From: Bordetella sp. BOR01
Lineage (GTDB): Bacteria > Pseudomonadota > Gammaproteobacteria > Burkholderiales > Burkholderiaceae_B
Assembly (NCBI RefSeq): GCF_019218885.1
Contig: NZ_JAHUWT010000001.1
Span: forward strand, 620,001 to 684,000
Reading direction: 5' to 3'
DNA length: 64,000 bases
Shown: positions 20,339-29,461 of the stretch, one piece after another
Position numbering within the stretch: the first letter of the stretch is position 1
Layout of the letters: each line of letters begins with the position of its first letter
Translations under genes and position numbers: made by a program
The notes under the pieces: generated by a model
Databases searched by the model: none
What the model was told of the DNA's origin: nothing
What the model saw: the letters and a program-made list of their open reading frames with translations, nothing else

Positions 20339-20625
20339 GGATTTCCTTTAGGGTTTTGACTGGGGGCTTGGGCATCGAGCGCAAGCGCATGAATCGGATG
20401 GGGGATCAAATCGTGCAAAAGATCATACACCAGGCGATGGCGCGCTACAGGCGCCAGCCCGGCGAAGCGGGCCGACACGATATGCACATGGTAGTGGCCC
20501 GCGCCACCCTGCGCGCCGGCATGTCCGGCGTGCAGATGCGAGTCGTCGCGGATGTCGAGCGTGGTGGGGGCCAGCGCAGCCAGGCGGGTGCGTATCAAGG
20601 CGATGCGGTCGGTATCGTGGGACAT
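20335..20625 (-). CDS. bolA: BolA family protein
   Basis: BolA proteins pair with monothiol glutaredoxins through a shared 2Fe-2S cluster and affect envelope and stress physiology. The ATG at 20625 (MSHDTDRIALIRTRL) gives 96 aa; an upstream open extension has no support. The core is LDIRDDSHLHAGH, the cluster-binding His in HYHVHIVSARFAG, and the RHRLVYDLLHDLI helix. The tail is short and Pro/Asn-rich. The position between yciB (25 bp upstream) and par27 suggests envelope-linked expression. Confidence 0.9.
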   Translation of the reverse strand: MSHDTDRIALIRTRLAALAPTTLDIRDDSHLHAGHAGAQGGAGHYHVHIVSARFAGLAPVARHRLVYDLLHDLIPHPIHALALDAQAPSQNPKGNP

Positions 20626-20650
20626 GGGCAAGCTTGGAAAAACAGATGGG

Positions 20651-21226
20651 TCAGTCTTTGCCGGCGTCATTGCCGGCTTCGGGGGGGCGCGGCTGCTGGA
20701 TATGGCGGCCCAGCCACAGCGACTGGCCGATCACGAAGACCAGCAGCAGCCCCATCAGGCCGAATACCTTGAAGTTCACCCATTGCGATTCGGTGAAGTG
20801 GCCGGAAAAGGCCACGTACAAGTTGACCGCCCCCGCGGCCAGGAAGAACAGCGCCCAACTGAGGTTGAGTTTGTCCCAGGCGGCATCGGGCAATTCGATT
20901 TGCGTGCCGAGCAGGCGGCGCATTAGGTTGCGCTTGAACAGCAAGCGTGCGCCCAGCAGGGCGCCGCCGAACAGCCAGTACAGGACGGTGGGCTTCCACT
21001 TGATGAAGACATCGCTGTGCAGCCATAGCGTGGCGCCGCCGAAAATGACGATGACCGACAGGTTGATCCAGTGCGTGGCCTCGATGCGCTTGCCCGTGGC
21101 CCGCAGCCAGATGAACTGTGCCACCGAGGCGGCAATGGCCACGGCCGTTGCGGTATAAATATCGGTGAACCGGTACGCGATGAAGAAAAGGATCAGCGGG
21201 AACAGGTCGAACAGGAATTTCTTCAT
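20651..21226 (-). CDS. yciB: Inner membrane septation protein YciB/IspZ
   Basis: The 191-aa protein has five or six hydrophobic helices and the family opening MKKFLFDLFPLILFF, with YTATAVAI and the THWINLSVIVIFGGATLWL segment. YciB/IspZ is needed for normal septation in Shigella and for envelope homeostasis in E. coli; the molecular role is not settled. Its ATG directly follows the msrB stop (TGAATG), so the pair is co-translated. Confidence 0.93.
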   Translation of the reverse strand: MKKFLFDLFPLILFFIAYRFTDIYTATAVAIAASVAQFIWLRATGKRIEATHWINLSVIVIFGGATLWLHSDVFIKWKPTVLYWLFGGALLGARLLFKRNLMRRLLGTQIELPDAAWDKLNLSWALFFLAAGAVNLYVAFSGHFTESQWVNFKVFGLMGLLLVFVIGQSLWLGRHIQQPRPPEAGNDAGKD

Positions 21227-21625
21227 TCAGTCTTCAAGCGGTTCGAATTTGAGCGACAGCGAATTGATGCAATAGCGCAGGCCGGTGGGCGCGGGGCCAT
21301 CGGGAAAGACATGGCCGAGGTGGGCGTCGCATATGTTGCACAGCACCTCGGTGCGGGCCATGCCGTGCGAGGCGTCGTGTTCTTCGCGCACCCGCGCGGG
21401 ATCGAGCGGTTCGAAGTAGCTGGGCCAGCCACAGCCGGCATCGAACTTGGTGTCGGAGGCGAACAGGGCGGTGCCGCAGCCCACGCAGCGGTAGATGCCG
21501 TGGGTGGTGGTGTCCCAGTAGCGGCCCGTGAAGGCGCGTTCAGTGCCTTTCTGGCGCGCCACGGCGTATTCTTCGGGGGTCAGCTGGGTGCGCCATTCGG
21601 CGTCGGTCTTGCGTACTTTTTCCAT
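21227..21625 (-). CDS. msrB: Methionine-R-sulfoxide reductase MsrB
   Basis: MsrB reduces the R epimer of methionine sulfoxide in the cytosol. I use the ATG at 21625 ([11 protein letters not shown]), giving 132 aa; a GTG two codons upstream is possible. Two CxxC zinc pairs (CVGC and CNIC) and the catalytic C119 in RYCINS are present, with the family CGWPSYFEP motif. It leads the four-gene minus-strand operon and diverges from bioM across 52 bp, which must hold both promoters. Confidence 0.96.
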   Translation of the reverse strand: MEKVRKTDAEWRTQLTPEEYAVARQKGTERAFTGRYWDTTTHGIYRCVGCGTALFASDTKFDAGCGWPSYFEPLDPARVREEHDASHGMARTEVLCNICDAHLGHVFPDGPAPTGLRYCINSLSLKFEPLED

Positions 21626-21677
21626 ATGCACTCTTGGAGTCCCGCTCCGTGAAATGGTTCGGGCATAATCCCGCCCC

Positions 21678-22355
21678 ATGTTAATCGAGTTTGACCAGGT
21701 GGTCGTCGCCACGCCGCACTCCCAGGCGCTCAGGGGGGTCAGCCTGACCCTCTCGCAGCGTCGCGTGGGCGTGGTCGGCCCGAACGGGGCCGGCAAGAGC
21801 ACGCTGGCCAAGCTGTTGAACGGCCTGGTTCAGCCCACCGCCGGCCGGGTGGTGGTCGATGGCCTGGACACCCGGCGCGACCTGAAGGCGGTGCGCCGGC
21901 GGGTGGGGTTCGTGTTCCAGAACCCCGAGAACCAGATCGTCTACCCCATCGTACGCGAAGACCTGGCCTTCGGGCTGAAGTCCCTGGGGCTGGCTGCCGC
22001 CGAGCGCGCGCGCCGCATCGATGCCAGGCTGGCCGAGCTGGGCGTGGCACACCTGGTCGACCGGGCCAGCCATTCCTTGTCCGGCGGAGAATGCCAATTG
22101 GTCGCGCTGGCGTCGGTATTGGTCATGGAACCTGCCCTGGTCGTGTTCGACGAACCCACCACCCAGCTCGACCTGCGCAACCGCAACCGCGTTGCCCGGG
22201 CGATTGCCGCCCTGGACCGGCCGGCGGTGGTCGTCAGCCACGACCTGGAGCTGCTGCAGGACTTCGACCGTGTGCTGGTCGTGGTCGATGGCGGCATCGC
22301 CGCCGACGATACGCCCGGCCCCGCGCTGCGCTGGTACCGCGAGCACTGCGCATGA
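21678..22355 (+). CDS. bioM: Biotin ECF transporter ATPase BioM
   Basis: This 225-aa ATPase energises biotin uptake. Walker A (GPNGAGKST), a Q-loop in the ECF-typical [10 protein letters not shown], signature LSGGE and Walker [13 protein letters not shown] are all intact, and SHD follows as H-loop. The ECF form of the Q-loop together with bioN and bioY directly downstream identifies BioM rather than a cobalt or energy-coupling homologue. The stop overlaps the bioN start. Confidence 0.93.
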   Translation: MLIEFDQVVVATPHSQALRGVSLTLSQRRVGVVGPNGAGKSTLAKLLNGLVQPTAGRVVVDGLDTRRDLKAVRRRVGFVFQNPENQIVYPIVREDLAFGLKSLGLAAAERARRIDARLAELGVAHLVDRASHSLSGGECQLVALASVLVMEPALVVFDEPTTQLDLRNRNRVARAIAALDRPAVVVSHDLELLQDFDRVLVVVDGGIAADDTPGPALRWYREHCA

Positions 22356-22948
22356 TGATCGAACCCCTGTATGTAAATGGGCATGGCCCCCTGCACCGGG
22401 TGCCGGCGGCGTTCAAGCTGGCGCTGCTGGTGGCGGCCGGCGCCGGCCTGTTCGCCGTGCACGACGCCCGCTGGCTGGGCGTGGCGGCGGGGGTGTCGGC
22501 GCTGCTGGTGTGGTCCACCGGCGTGGGCGGTGCCGCCTTGTGGCGCCAATTGCGCGGGCTGATATGGGTACTGGCCGCGGTCGGCGGGTTCGCCGCGGTG
22601 TTCCAGGGCTGGCTGGCGGCGGCCGTGGTGCTGCTGCGGATTGGCGCCCTGGTAGGCCTGGCCCTGGCGGTGACGCTGTCGACCCGCAGTTCCGACCTGA
22701 TCGCGGTATGCGAGCGGGCCTTGCTGCCCTTGCAGCGGATAGGCCTGGTAGACGCCGGCAAAGTCGCCCTGGCCCTGGCCCTGGCGCTGCGGTTCGTGCC
22801 CGAGATCTGGCGCCACTACCAGGAAATCCGCGAAGCCCAGGCCGCGCGTGGCCTGGCCAGGCATCCACTGGCCTTGATCGTGCCCCTGATCGTGCGTACG
22901 TTGAAGCGTGCCGAGCAGGTGGCCCAGGCCATCGACGCGCGCAGCTAG
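22352..22948 (+). CDS. bioN: Biotin ECF transporter transmembrane protein BioN
   Basis: The 198-aa T-component couples BioM to BioY. It starts at ATG 22352 inside the bioM stop (ATGATG). It has four or five hydrophobic helices and the cytoplasmic EcfT helix with the Ala-Arg-Gly signature (AQAARGLARH) that contacts the ATPase. The length matches the compact BioN family. An in-frame open region upstream to 22091 lies inside bioM and is not coding. Confidence 0.92.
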   Translation: MMIEPLYVNGHGPLHRVPAAFKLALLVAAGAGLFAVHDARWLGVAAGVSALLVWSTGVGGAALWRQLRGLIWVLAAVGGFAAVFQGWLAAAVVLLRIGALVGLALAVTLSTRSSDLIAVCERALLPLQRIGLVDAGKVALALALALRFVPEIWRHYQEIREAQAARGLARHPLALIVPLIVRTLKRAEQVAQAIDARS

Positions 22949-22990
22949 GCATCGTGTTCCCGATGTTTCTCCTTTCCAGGACTCTCTGCG

Positions 22991-23554
22991 ATGAAGACTA
23001 AAGACACCGTGTTGATCGCGCTGTTCGCCGCGCTGATCGTTGTGCTGAGCTTGATGCCGCCGATTCCGCTGCCCGCCATTCCGGTACCGGTGACCTTGCA
23101 GACGCTGGGCACCATGCTGGCCGGCGCCATGCTGGGGCCGGTGCGCGGCGGGCTGGCCTGCCTGCTGTACCTGCTGTTGGCGGCCATCGGCTTGCCGGTG
23201 TTGCCAGGCGGACGAGGTGGGCTGGGGGTGTTTTTCGGGCCTACCGGGGGGTTCCTGGTCGGCATGGCGCTGGGGGCCTGCATCACCGGCTGGCTGGCGC
23301 GCCACCTGGCGGCGCGCGCACGGCACGCGGGCCTGGCGGTGGCCGGCTACGTGGCGGCCTGCGTGGTGGGCGGCATCCTGGCGGTATACGCCATCGGCAT
23401 TCCGTGGCTGGCTGCCGTGACGCAAATGGAATGGAGCAAGGCGGCCCTGGCCGTGGCGGCGTTCGTGCCCGGCGACGTGCTCAAGGCCGTGGTCGCGGCA
23501 TGGGTGGCGTGGCGGGTCGAGCGCGTCTGGCCCATGCTCCGGGAATCCCCTTAA
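22991..23554 (+). CDS. bioY: Biotin-binding S-component BioY
   Basis: BioY is the membrane substrate-binding subunit for biotin. The 187-aa protein has six hydrophobic helices, the IPVPVTLQTLGTMLAGAMLGP signature and GPTGGFLVGM. The set bioM-bioN-bioY forms the full tripartite biotin transporter; BioY alone can also transport in some species. No BirA-type operator was recognised in the msrB-bioM spacer. Confidence 0.95.
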   Translation: MKTKDTVLIALFAALIVVLSLMPPIPLPAIPVPVTLQTLGTMLAGAMLGPVRGGLACLLYLLLAAIGLPVLPGGRGGLGVFFGPTGGFLVGMALGACITGWLARHLAARARHAGLAVAGYVAACVVGGILAVYAIGIPWLAAVTQMEWSKAALAVAAFVPGDVLKAVVAAWVAWRVERVWPMLRESP

Positions 23555-23591
23555 TGACGCCCGGCGCCAAGTTCGGCAAGATTTGTTAATG

Positions 23592-23674
23592 TCAAACGCA
23601 TTTGATTTTTGCGCGTACAAGCTAGGGAAGTCACGGGGTTTTATTTGAAAGGTATTTGATACACTTCAAACGCA
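23592..23674. promoter_or_regulatory. AT-rich leader of the first liv cluster with repeated motifs
   Basis: The spacer 23555-23759 is much richer in A/T than its surroundings. TCAAACGCA occurs at 23592-23600 and again at 23666-23674, 74 bp apart. The first copy is part of a small perfect repeat, TCAAA-CGCA-TTTGA (23592-23605). The second overlaps a 27-bp imperfect palindrome, TTTGAAAGGTAT-TTG-ATACACTTCAAA (23644-23670, 10 of 12 pairs). These look like regulator sites for the downstream operon; the regulator is unknown. Confidence 0.4.
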
Positions 23675-23759
23675 ATTAGTAGTTTTTCTGTATGACGTTC
23701 AACCGGGCTCACCTTACCCCGCTGGGGCCAAAACAAGAGCCCACACAGGAGACAACAAC

Positions 23760-24926
23760 ATGACGCGCAAGCATTTCGGCTTGTCTGCGGCCGTCGCGGC
23801 CGTTGCCTTGAGCCTGCCGCTGCTCGCCAGTGCGCAGATCAAGGTGGGTGTCACCCTTGCCAGCACCGGCCCCGCAGCCTCGCTGGGCATTCCCGAGCGC
23901 AATACGGTTGCGCTGCTGCCCACCGAGGTAGCCGGCCAGAAGATCGAATGGATTGTGCTGGACGACGCCACCGACACCACGCAAGCCGTGAAGAATTCGC
24001 GCAAGCTGGTGTCCGACGACAAGGTCGATGTGCTGGTCGGCACCTCGATCACGCCGGGTTCGCTGGCCATGGTGGACGTGGCGGCCGAAGCCAAGGTGCC
24101 GATGATCAGCGTGGCCGCCAGCGCCAAGATCGTCGAGCCGGTCGACGACAAGCGCCGCTGGGTGTTCAAGACGCCGCAGAACGATGCCTTGATGGCCAGC
24201 GCGCTGGCCGACGCCATGGCCAAAGCCAAGGTCAAGACGCTGGGCTTCATTGGCTTTGCCGATGCCTATGGCGATAGCTGGCTGGACGTGATGCGCGATG
24301 CGGTCAAGGGCAAGGGCATCGAGATCACCGCGGTCGAGAAATACGGCCGTACCGATACCAGCGTGACCGGCCAGGTGCTCAAGCTGATCAGCGCCAAGCC
24401 CGATGCGGTCCTGATCGCCGGCGCGGGTACGCCGTCCGCGCTGCCCCAGAAAGAGCTGCGTGCCCGCAACTACCAGGGCACCATCTACCAGACCCATGGC
24501 GCGGCCAACAACGACGTGCTGCGTGTCTGCGGCAAGGATTGCGAAGGCATGCTGCTGCCGGCCGGCCCGTTGCTGGTGGCCGACCAACTGCCCGACAGCA
24601 ATCCGGTGAAGCAATCGGCGCTGGCCTACACCAAGGCCTATGAAGCCAAGCACGGCGATGGTTCGACCAACACGTTCGGCGGCCATATGTGGGATGCCGG
24701 CCAACTGATCGTGACGGCCGTGCCCATCGCGCTCAAGACGGGCGCCAAGCCCGGCACGCCGGAATTCCGCGCCGCCATGCGCGATGCGCTGGAAGGCATC
24801 AAAGACCTCGCCGCCTCGCAAGGGGTGTTCAACATGAGCCCCGCCGACCACGCCGGTTTCGATGAGCGCTCGCGCGTCATGGTAAAAGTCGAGAATGGCA
24901 AGTGGGTGTACCAGCCCGACCTGTAA
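23760..24926 (+). CDS. Liv-type periplasmic substrate-binding protein (cluster 1)
   Basis: The 388-aa protein has a signal peptide ending ASA (about residue 25), then a type I periplasmic binding fold starting IKVGVTLASTGPAASLGIPE. It belongs to the LivK/Peripla_BP_6 family. Ligand cannot be told from sequence; such proteins bind branched-chain amino acids, amides, urea or aromatic acids. A strong ribosome site (CAGGAGA) precedes the ATG. It leads a cluster with one permease, one permease-ATPase fusion and one ATPase, and is separated from the permease by two stable hairpins. Confidence 0.9.
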   Translation: MTRKHFGLSAAVAAVALSLPLLASAQIKVGVTLASTGPAASLGIPERNTVALLPTEVAGQKIEWIVLDDATDTTQAVKNSRKLVSDDKVDVLVGTSITPGSLAMVDVAAEAKVPMISVAASAKIVEPVDDKRRWVFKTPQNDALMASALADAMAKAKVKTLGFIGFADAYGDSWLDVMRDAVKGKGIEITAVEKYGRTDTSVTGQVLKLISAKPDAVLIAGAGTPSALPQKELRARNYQGTIYQTHGAANNDVLRVCGKDCEGMLLPAGPLLVADQLPDSNPVKQSALAYTKAYEAKHGDGSTNTFGGHMWDAGQLIVTAVPIALKTGAKPGTPEFRAAMRDALEGIKDLAASQGVFNMSPADHAGFDERSRVMVKVENGKWVYQPDL

Positions 24927-24973
24927 TCTTCATGCCGCCGGCGCGGCAGCTCAGTCCCGCCGGCATCTCCACG

Positions 24974-25033
24974 CACCGGCCGCCAGGCCGGTGTGTCGCA
25001 TCCGCAGCGTTGCCCGGCAGCGGGGCCGGGCAA
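24974..25033 (+). promoter_or_regulatory. Tandem hairpins between binding-protein and permease genes
   Basis: CACCGGCC pairs with GGCCGGTG around GCCA (24974-24993), and TTGCCCGGC pairs with GCCGGGCAA around a 6-nt loop (25010-25033). Neither is followed by a T run. Such stems after a binding-protein gene usually protect the upstream mRNA from 3' exonucleases, giving more binding protein than permease. The hairpins are seen; that function is inferred. Confidence 0.55.
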
Positions 25034-25062
25034 GGCCAAGACACCCCTAAGGTAGTGGTTCG

Positions 25063-26100
25063 ATGGATTTCACGATAGCGCTCATCCTGCTGCAGGACGG
25101 CATCGTCAACGGCGCCATCTATGCGTTGCTGGGCATGGCACTGGTGCTGGTGTTCACCGTTACGCGCGTCATCTTCATTCCGCAAGGCGAGTTCGTGGCG
25201 TTCGGCGCCTTGACGCTGGCCATGCTGGTCAACGGTCGGGTACCGGGCACGGCCTATCTGCTGCCGCTGCTGGGCGCCATCGTGCTGGTGATGGAAGTGC
25301 TGCGGGCCGTGCGCACGGGCGCCTGGGCGTCGCTGCCCAAGGTGTTGCTGACTTGCGTGGCCCTGCCGCTGGTGTTGTTGTGGCTGACCACGGCTTACGC
25401 CGGCGAGGGCAATTCGCTGTGGCTGAACATGCTGCTGACGCTGGCGCTGATCATCCCGATGGGCCCCATGGTGTATCGCATCGTGTACCAGCCGCTGGCC
25501 GAAGCATCGGTGCTGGTATTGCTGATCGTCTCGGTGGCCGTGCACTTCGCCCTGACCGGCCTGGCCCTGGTGTTCTTCGGTGCCGAAGGCTGGCGCACCC
25601 CGGCTTTCGTCAGCGGGCAGATCAACATCGGGTCCGCCACGTGGTCGGCGCAGAGCCTGTTCGTGGTGGGTACCTGCGCCTTGTTGATCGTGGCCTTGTG
25701 GCTGTTCTTCGATAAAACCCTGTATGGGCGTGCGCTGCGGGCCACCGCGGTCAACCGGCGCGGCGCGCGCCTGGTGGGTATCAGCACCAGCATGTCGGGC
25801 AGCCTGACCTTCACCCTGGCGGTGGCGATCGGCGCCATGTCGGGCATGCTGATCGCGCCCATCACCACGGTCTACTACGACACCGGCTTCTTGATTGGCC
25901 TGAAGGGCTTCGTGGGCGCCATCATCGGTGGGTTGGGCAGCTATCCCGTGGCCGCCGCCGGCGCCGTGCTGGTGGGCGTACTAGAGGCGTTCTCGTCGTT
26001 CTGGGCGAGCGCCTACAAGGAAGTCATCGTGTTCACGCTGATCATCCCGGTCCTGGTATGGCGGTCATTCAGCAGCCATCACACGGACGAGGAGGAGTAA
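25063..26100 (+). CDS. Liv-type ABC permease LivH-like (cluster 1)
   Basis: The 345-aa protein has eight or more hydrophobic segments and the LivH N-terminal pattern [22 protein letters not shown]. The cytoplasmic EAA-like loop appears as [16 protein letters not shown], and [21 protein letters not shown] near the end is typical. A 50-residue insert with Ala/Leu helices (about 60-125) makes it longer than E. coli LivH. It pairs with the permease half of the next protein. Confidence 0.9.
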   Translation: MDFTIALILLQDGIVNGAIYALLGMALVLVFTVTRVIFIPQGEFVAFGALTLAMLVNGRVPGTAYLLPLLGAIVLVMEVLRAVRTGAWASLPKVLLTCVALPLVLLWLTTAYAGEGNSLWLNMLLTLALIIPMGPMVYRIVYQPLAEASVLVLLIVSVAVHFALTGLALVFFGAEGWRTPAFVSGQINIGSATWSAQSLFVVGTCALLIVALWLFFDKTLYGRALRATAVNRRGARLVGISTSMSGSLTFTLAVAIGAMSGMLIAPITTVYYDTGFLIGLKGFVGAIIGGLGSYPVAAAGAVLVGVLEAFSSFWASAYKEVIVFTLIIPVLVWRSFSSHHTDEEE

Positions 26101-26105
26101 GCGCC

Positions 26106-27941
26106 ATGAACCGCATTCTGCTTATTGCATTCCTCGCCGCGCTGGCTGTCTTGCCGATGGTGCCGGCCACGCCGGAATTCTGGATCACCCAGCTCAATTA
26201 CATCGGCCTGGCGGCCATGGTGGCGCTGGGGCTGGTGCTGCTGACCGGCGTGGGCGGCCTGACCTCGTTCGGCCAGGCGGCCTTCGTGGGCCTGGGTGCC
26301 TACACCACCGCGGTCATGACCAGCCAATACGGCGCCTCGCCCTGGCTGGCCTTGCCGGTGGGTTTGCTGCTGACTGCCGTGGTGGCATACCTGCTGGGCA
26401 TGATCACGCTGCGCCTGTCCGGCCACTACTTGCCGCTGGGCACGATTGCCTGGGGCCTGTCGCTGTATTTCCTGTTCGGCAATCTGGACTGGCTGGGCAA
26501 GCACGACGGTATTGCGGGGCTCGAGCCCATCAGCCTGTTCGGCTTTTCGCTGGCCAGCGGCCGGCATATCTATTACCTGATCTGGGTCTTCCTGCTGCTG
26601 TCGCTATGGGCCACCAGCAACTTGCTGAGTTCGCGCCCCGGGCGGGCTATCCGCGCCCTCAAGAGCGGTGCGGGCATGGCCGAGTCGATGGGCGTGAACA
26701 CGGCTGCCTACAAGGTCGTGATCTTCGTCTGGGCGGCATTGCTGGCTTGCCTATCAGGATGGATTTATGCGCATATGCAGCGCGCCGTCAGCCCCAGCCC
26801 GTTCGGCTTGAACTATGGCATCGAGTACTTGTTCATGGCGGTGGTGGGCGGCGCCGGCCATGTCTGGGGCGCGCTGGTGGGTTCGGCCGTGATCCTGGGC
26901 CTGAAAGACCAGTTGCAGAACCTGCTGCCGGCGCTGCTGGACACCGATGCCAACTTCGAGCTGATCGTGTTCGGCGTGCTGCTCATCCTGATGCTGCAGT
27001 ACGCAGCCAACGGCTTGTGGCCCATCTTGTCGGCCGGCTGGGCGCGCCTGACCGGCGGCGCCGGCTCGCGCCGCAACCTGGCGCCGCCACCGGCCGCAGC
27101 GGCCTTGCCGCAGCGCGAGCGGCCGCAGGGTGGCGCGCTGGTGCTTGAAGTGGATGCCATCCGCAAGGAATTCGGCGGCCTGGTGGCGGTGAACGATATT
27201 TCGTTCAAGGTGCGGGCCGGCGAGATCGTCGGCCTGATCGGCCCCAACGGCGCCGGCAAGAGCACCACGTTCAATTTGATCAGCGGCGTGCTGCCGGCCA
27301 CGCGGGGCCAGGTGCGCTTTCTGGGCGAGCGCATCGACGGCCAGTCGGCGCGCGATATCGCGCGGCGCGGCGTGGGCCGCACGTTCCAGCACGTGCAATT
27401 GCTGCCCGGCATGTCCGTGCTGGAAAACGTGGCCTTGGGGGCGCACATGCGCGCCGATGTCGGGGTGATGGCCGGCGCGCTGCACAGCGAGCGGGCACAA
27501 GAAGCCCGGCTGCTGCACGAAGCCGCCACCCAGCTCAAGCGGGTCGGCCTGGGCGACTACCTGTACGAGCAGGCCGGCAATCTGGCGCTGGGCCAGCAGC
27601 GTATTCTGGAAATCGCGCGCGCGCTGGCCAGCGATCCGGTGCTGCTGTTGCTGGACGAGCCCGCCGCGGGCCTGCGCTACAAAGAAAAGCAGGAACTGGC
27701 CAAGGTGCTGGGGCAACTGCGCGCAGAAGGCATGAGCATTCTGCTGGTGGAACACGATATGGATTTCGTCATGCGCCTGACCAATCACCTGGTGGTCATG
27801 GATTTTGGCACCAAGCTGGCCGAAGGGGTTCCGGCTGAAGTGCAGCAGAACCCCGCCGTGCTCGAAGCCTACCTGGGCGGCATCGACGATGACCTGCCCG
27901 AGGCCGGCGCGGCTGCATCCGCAACCGGGAGCATCCAATGA
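26106..27941 (+). CDS. Fused Liv-type permease and ATPase (LivM-LivG)
   Basis: One 611-aa protein combines a LivM-like permease (residues 1 to about 325, with [21 protein letters not shown] and the loop [17 protein letters not shown]) and, after a 30-residue Pro/Ala linker, a LivG-like ATPase (about 350-600). The ATPase has Walker [10 protein letters not shown], a Q-loop in RTFQHVQL, a degenerate signature [16 protein letters not shown], Walker [12 protein letters not shown] and H-loop EHD. I start at ATG 26106; the open frame upstream overlaps livH. The stop overlaps the next ATPase (ATGA). In E. coli these are two genes, so one importer here would have LivH, LivM-G and LivF. Confidence 0.9.
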   Translation: MNRILLIAFLAALAVLPMVPATPEFWITQLNYIGLAAMVALGLVLLTGVGGLTSFGQAAFVGLGAYTTAVMTSQYGASPWLALPVGLLLTAVVAYLLGMITLRLSGHYLPLGTIAWGLSLYFLFGNLDWLGKHDGIAGLEPISLFGFSLASGRHIYYLIWVFLLLSLWATSNLLSSRPGRAIRALKSGAGMAESMGVNTAAYKVVIFVWAALLACLSGWIYAHMQRAVSPSPFGLNYGIEYLFMAVVGGAGHVWGALVGSAVILGLKDQLQNLLPALLDTDANFELIVFGVLLILMLQYAANGLWPILSAGWARLTGGAGSRRNLAPPPAAAALPQRERPQGGALVLEVDAIRKEFGGLVAVNDISFKVRAGEIVGLIGPNGAGKSTTFNLISGVLPATRGQVRFLGERIDGQSARDIARRGVGRTFQHVQLLPGMSVLENVALGAHMRADVGVMAGALHSERAQEARLLHEAATQLKRVGLGDYLYEQAGNLALGQQRILEIARALASDPVLLLLDEPAAGLRYKEKQELAKVLGQLRAEGMSILLVEHDMDFVMRLTNHLVVMDFGTKLAEGVPAEVQQNPAVLEAYLGGIDDDLPEAGAAASATGSIQ

Positions 27942-28687
27942 GCCAGGACCCGATTCTGGATGTGCGCGGGCTGAGCGCCCGCTATGGCAAGGTGGGGGCG
28001 CTGAGCGAAGCGACGCTGACAGTCGCCCCGGGCAGCATCGTGACGGTGATCGGCGCCAACGGCGCGGGCAAGTCGACCCTGCTCAATGCCATGATGGGCG
28101 CGCTGCCCACCACCGGGCATTCGTCCGGCGCGGTGCATTACGCGGGCACCGATGTGTCGGGCTGGACCGTCGAGCGGCGGGTGTCGGCAGGCATGTCGCT
28201 GGTGCCCGAGCGGCGCGAGCTGTTCGGCAGCATGTCAGTGGAAGATAACCTGTTGCTGGGCGGCTTCCGCCGTTATCGGGCGCGCGAGAGCGGCTGGCGC
28301 GGTACCCTGGACGAAGTGTTCGAGCTGTTTCCGCGCCTGCGCGAGCGGCGCCGCCAGCAAGCGGGCACGCTATCGGGCGGCGAACGCCAGATGCTGGCGG
28401 TGGGTCGTGCCTTGATGGCCAAGCCGCGTTTGCTGATGCTGGATGAACCCAGCCTGGGCCTGGCGCCGCGCATCGTGCGCGAGATTTTCCATATCATCGC
28501 GCGGCTGCGCGAGACCGGCGTGGCGATTCTTCTGGTTGAGCAGAATGCCCGCGCCGCCCTGCAGGTGGCCGACTACGGCTACGTGCTGGAAACCGGTGAA
28601 GTCATCCTGCACGGCCCGGCCCGCGAATTGGCTGGCAACCCGCGGGTGATCGAAAGCTATCTGGGCCTGGGCAAGGGGACTGAGTGA
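27938..28687 (+). CDS. Liv-type ABC ATPase LivF-like (cluster 1)
   Basis: The 249-aa ATPase has Walker [10 protein letters not shown], a Q-loop around [11 protein letters not shown], signature LSGGERQ, Walker [14 protein letters not shown] and H-loop in [15 protein letters not shown], the standard LivF pattern. It is the last gene of cluster 1 and is coupled to the fusion gene by an ATGA overlap. It is convergent with the IclR gene, and the 39-bp gap shows no clear terminator. Confidence 0.9.
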   Translation: MSQDPILDVRGLSARYGKVGALSEATLTVAPGSIVTVIGANGAGKSTLLNAMMGALPTTGHSSGAVHYAGTDVSGWTVERRVSAGMSLVPERRELFGSMSVEDNLLLGGFRRYRARESGWRGTLDEVFELFPRLRERRRQQAGTLSGGERQMLAVGRALMAKPRLLMLDEPSLGLAPRIVREIFHIIARLRETGVAILLVEQNARAALQVADYGYVLETGEVILHGPARELAGNPRVIESYLGLGKGTE

Positions 28688-28726
28688 AAACCCGCCCCCG
28701 AAGCGCTGCGCGCATCCACCTCGCGG

Positions 28727-29446
28727 CTAGGCCTTACCCGACGGCCAGCGGCCGCCCAAGGCTTGTGTGGCCGACGCGGCTGCTTCAGTGGCCAGGCGCG
28801 ACATTTTCTTGATGGCGGCCGCCGTGAAGCGCTCTTTGGGGCCGGACAGCGAGATGGCGCCACACATTTCCCCGCCCGGGCCGAACACGGGGCTGGCCAC
28901 CGCCGCGCAGTTCGGATCGCGCTCGCCCATCGAGATCAGCGTCAGGCCGGCCGGCGAGGGCGGCTTGCCCTGGACCAGATAGGCTGTCAGCAGCCGCCCG
29001 GCAGCTCCCCGGTCCAGGGGCAGCAGGTCGCCCACGCGGATGCGGTCGAGCGTCGAATGGTGCGAGTCGACACGCAGCAGGCACATGCGCGACTGGGCAT
29101 CGTGGTAGGCGTGGAATGACGCGCTTTCGGTTCCTTGGTCGACCAGTTGCTGCAGCAGCGGCTGCACCGCTTCGGTCAGGCGGTAGGTGGCCTCGTAGGC
29201 GCGCCCCAGGCGATGCGCATACGGGCCCAGCGCGTACCGGCCGTCGGCGCGCCGTACGACCAGGGCCGATTTTTCGAGCGAGGCAATGAGCCGCAGCAAC
29301 GTGCTTTTGTAGAACCCCGTAGCCCGCGACAGGTCGGCCAGGCTGATGGCGTCGGTGCGCTGTGCGATGGCATCGACAATGGCCAGGGCGCGTTCGACGG
29401 CGGCTACGCCGTCGGAAGAGGGCTCGGGTTGGGAAGTGCGGCTCAT
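28727..29446 (-). CDS. IclR-family transcriptional regulator
   Basis: The 239-aa protein has an N-terminal winged helix (about 12-75; VERALAIVDAIAQ, LSRATGFYKSTLLRLIASL) and a C-terminal effector domain (about 90-235) with the family SPVFGPGGEMCGAISLSGP segment. It lies 15 bp after the hydroxyacid dehydrogenase gene and so is the third gene of the aldehyde dehydrogenase operon. It probably regulates that operon, and a palindrome in the operon promoter (31969-31985) is a candidate site. The effector is unknown. Confidence 0.9.
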   Translation of the reverse strand: MSRTSQPEPSSDGVAAVERALAIVDAIAQRTDAISLADLSRATGFYKSTLLRLIASLEKSALVVRRADGRYALGPYAHRLGRAYEATYRLTEAVQPLLQQLVDQGTESASFHAYHDAQSRMCLLRVDSHHSTLDRIRVGDLLPLDRGAAGRLLTAYLVQGKPPSPAGLTLISMGERDPNCAAVASPVFGPGGEMCGAISLSGPKERFTAAAIKKMSRLATEAAASATQALGGRWPSGKA

Positions 29447-29461
29447 GGATGATGCAAAGGC

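Noticed and set aside
22091-22351. Upstream extension of bioN inside bioM
   Set aside because: bioM has all ATPase motifs in its own frame and bioN starts at the overlapping ATG.
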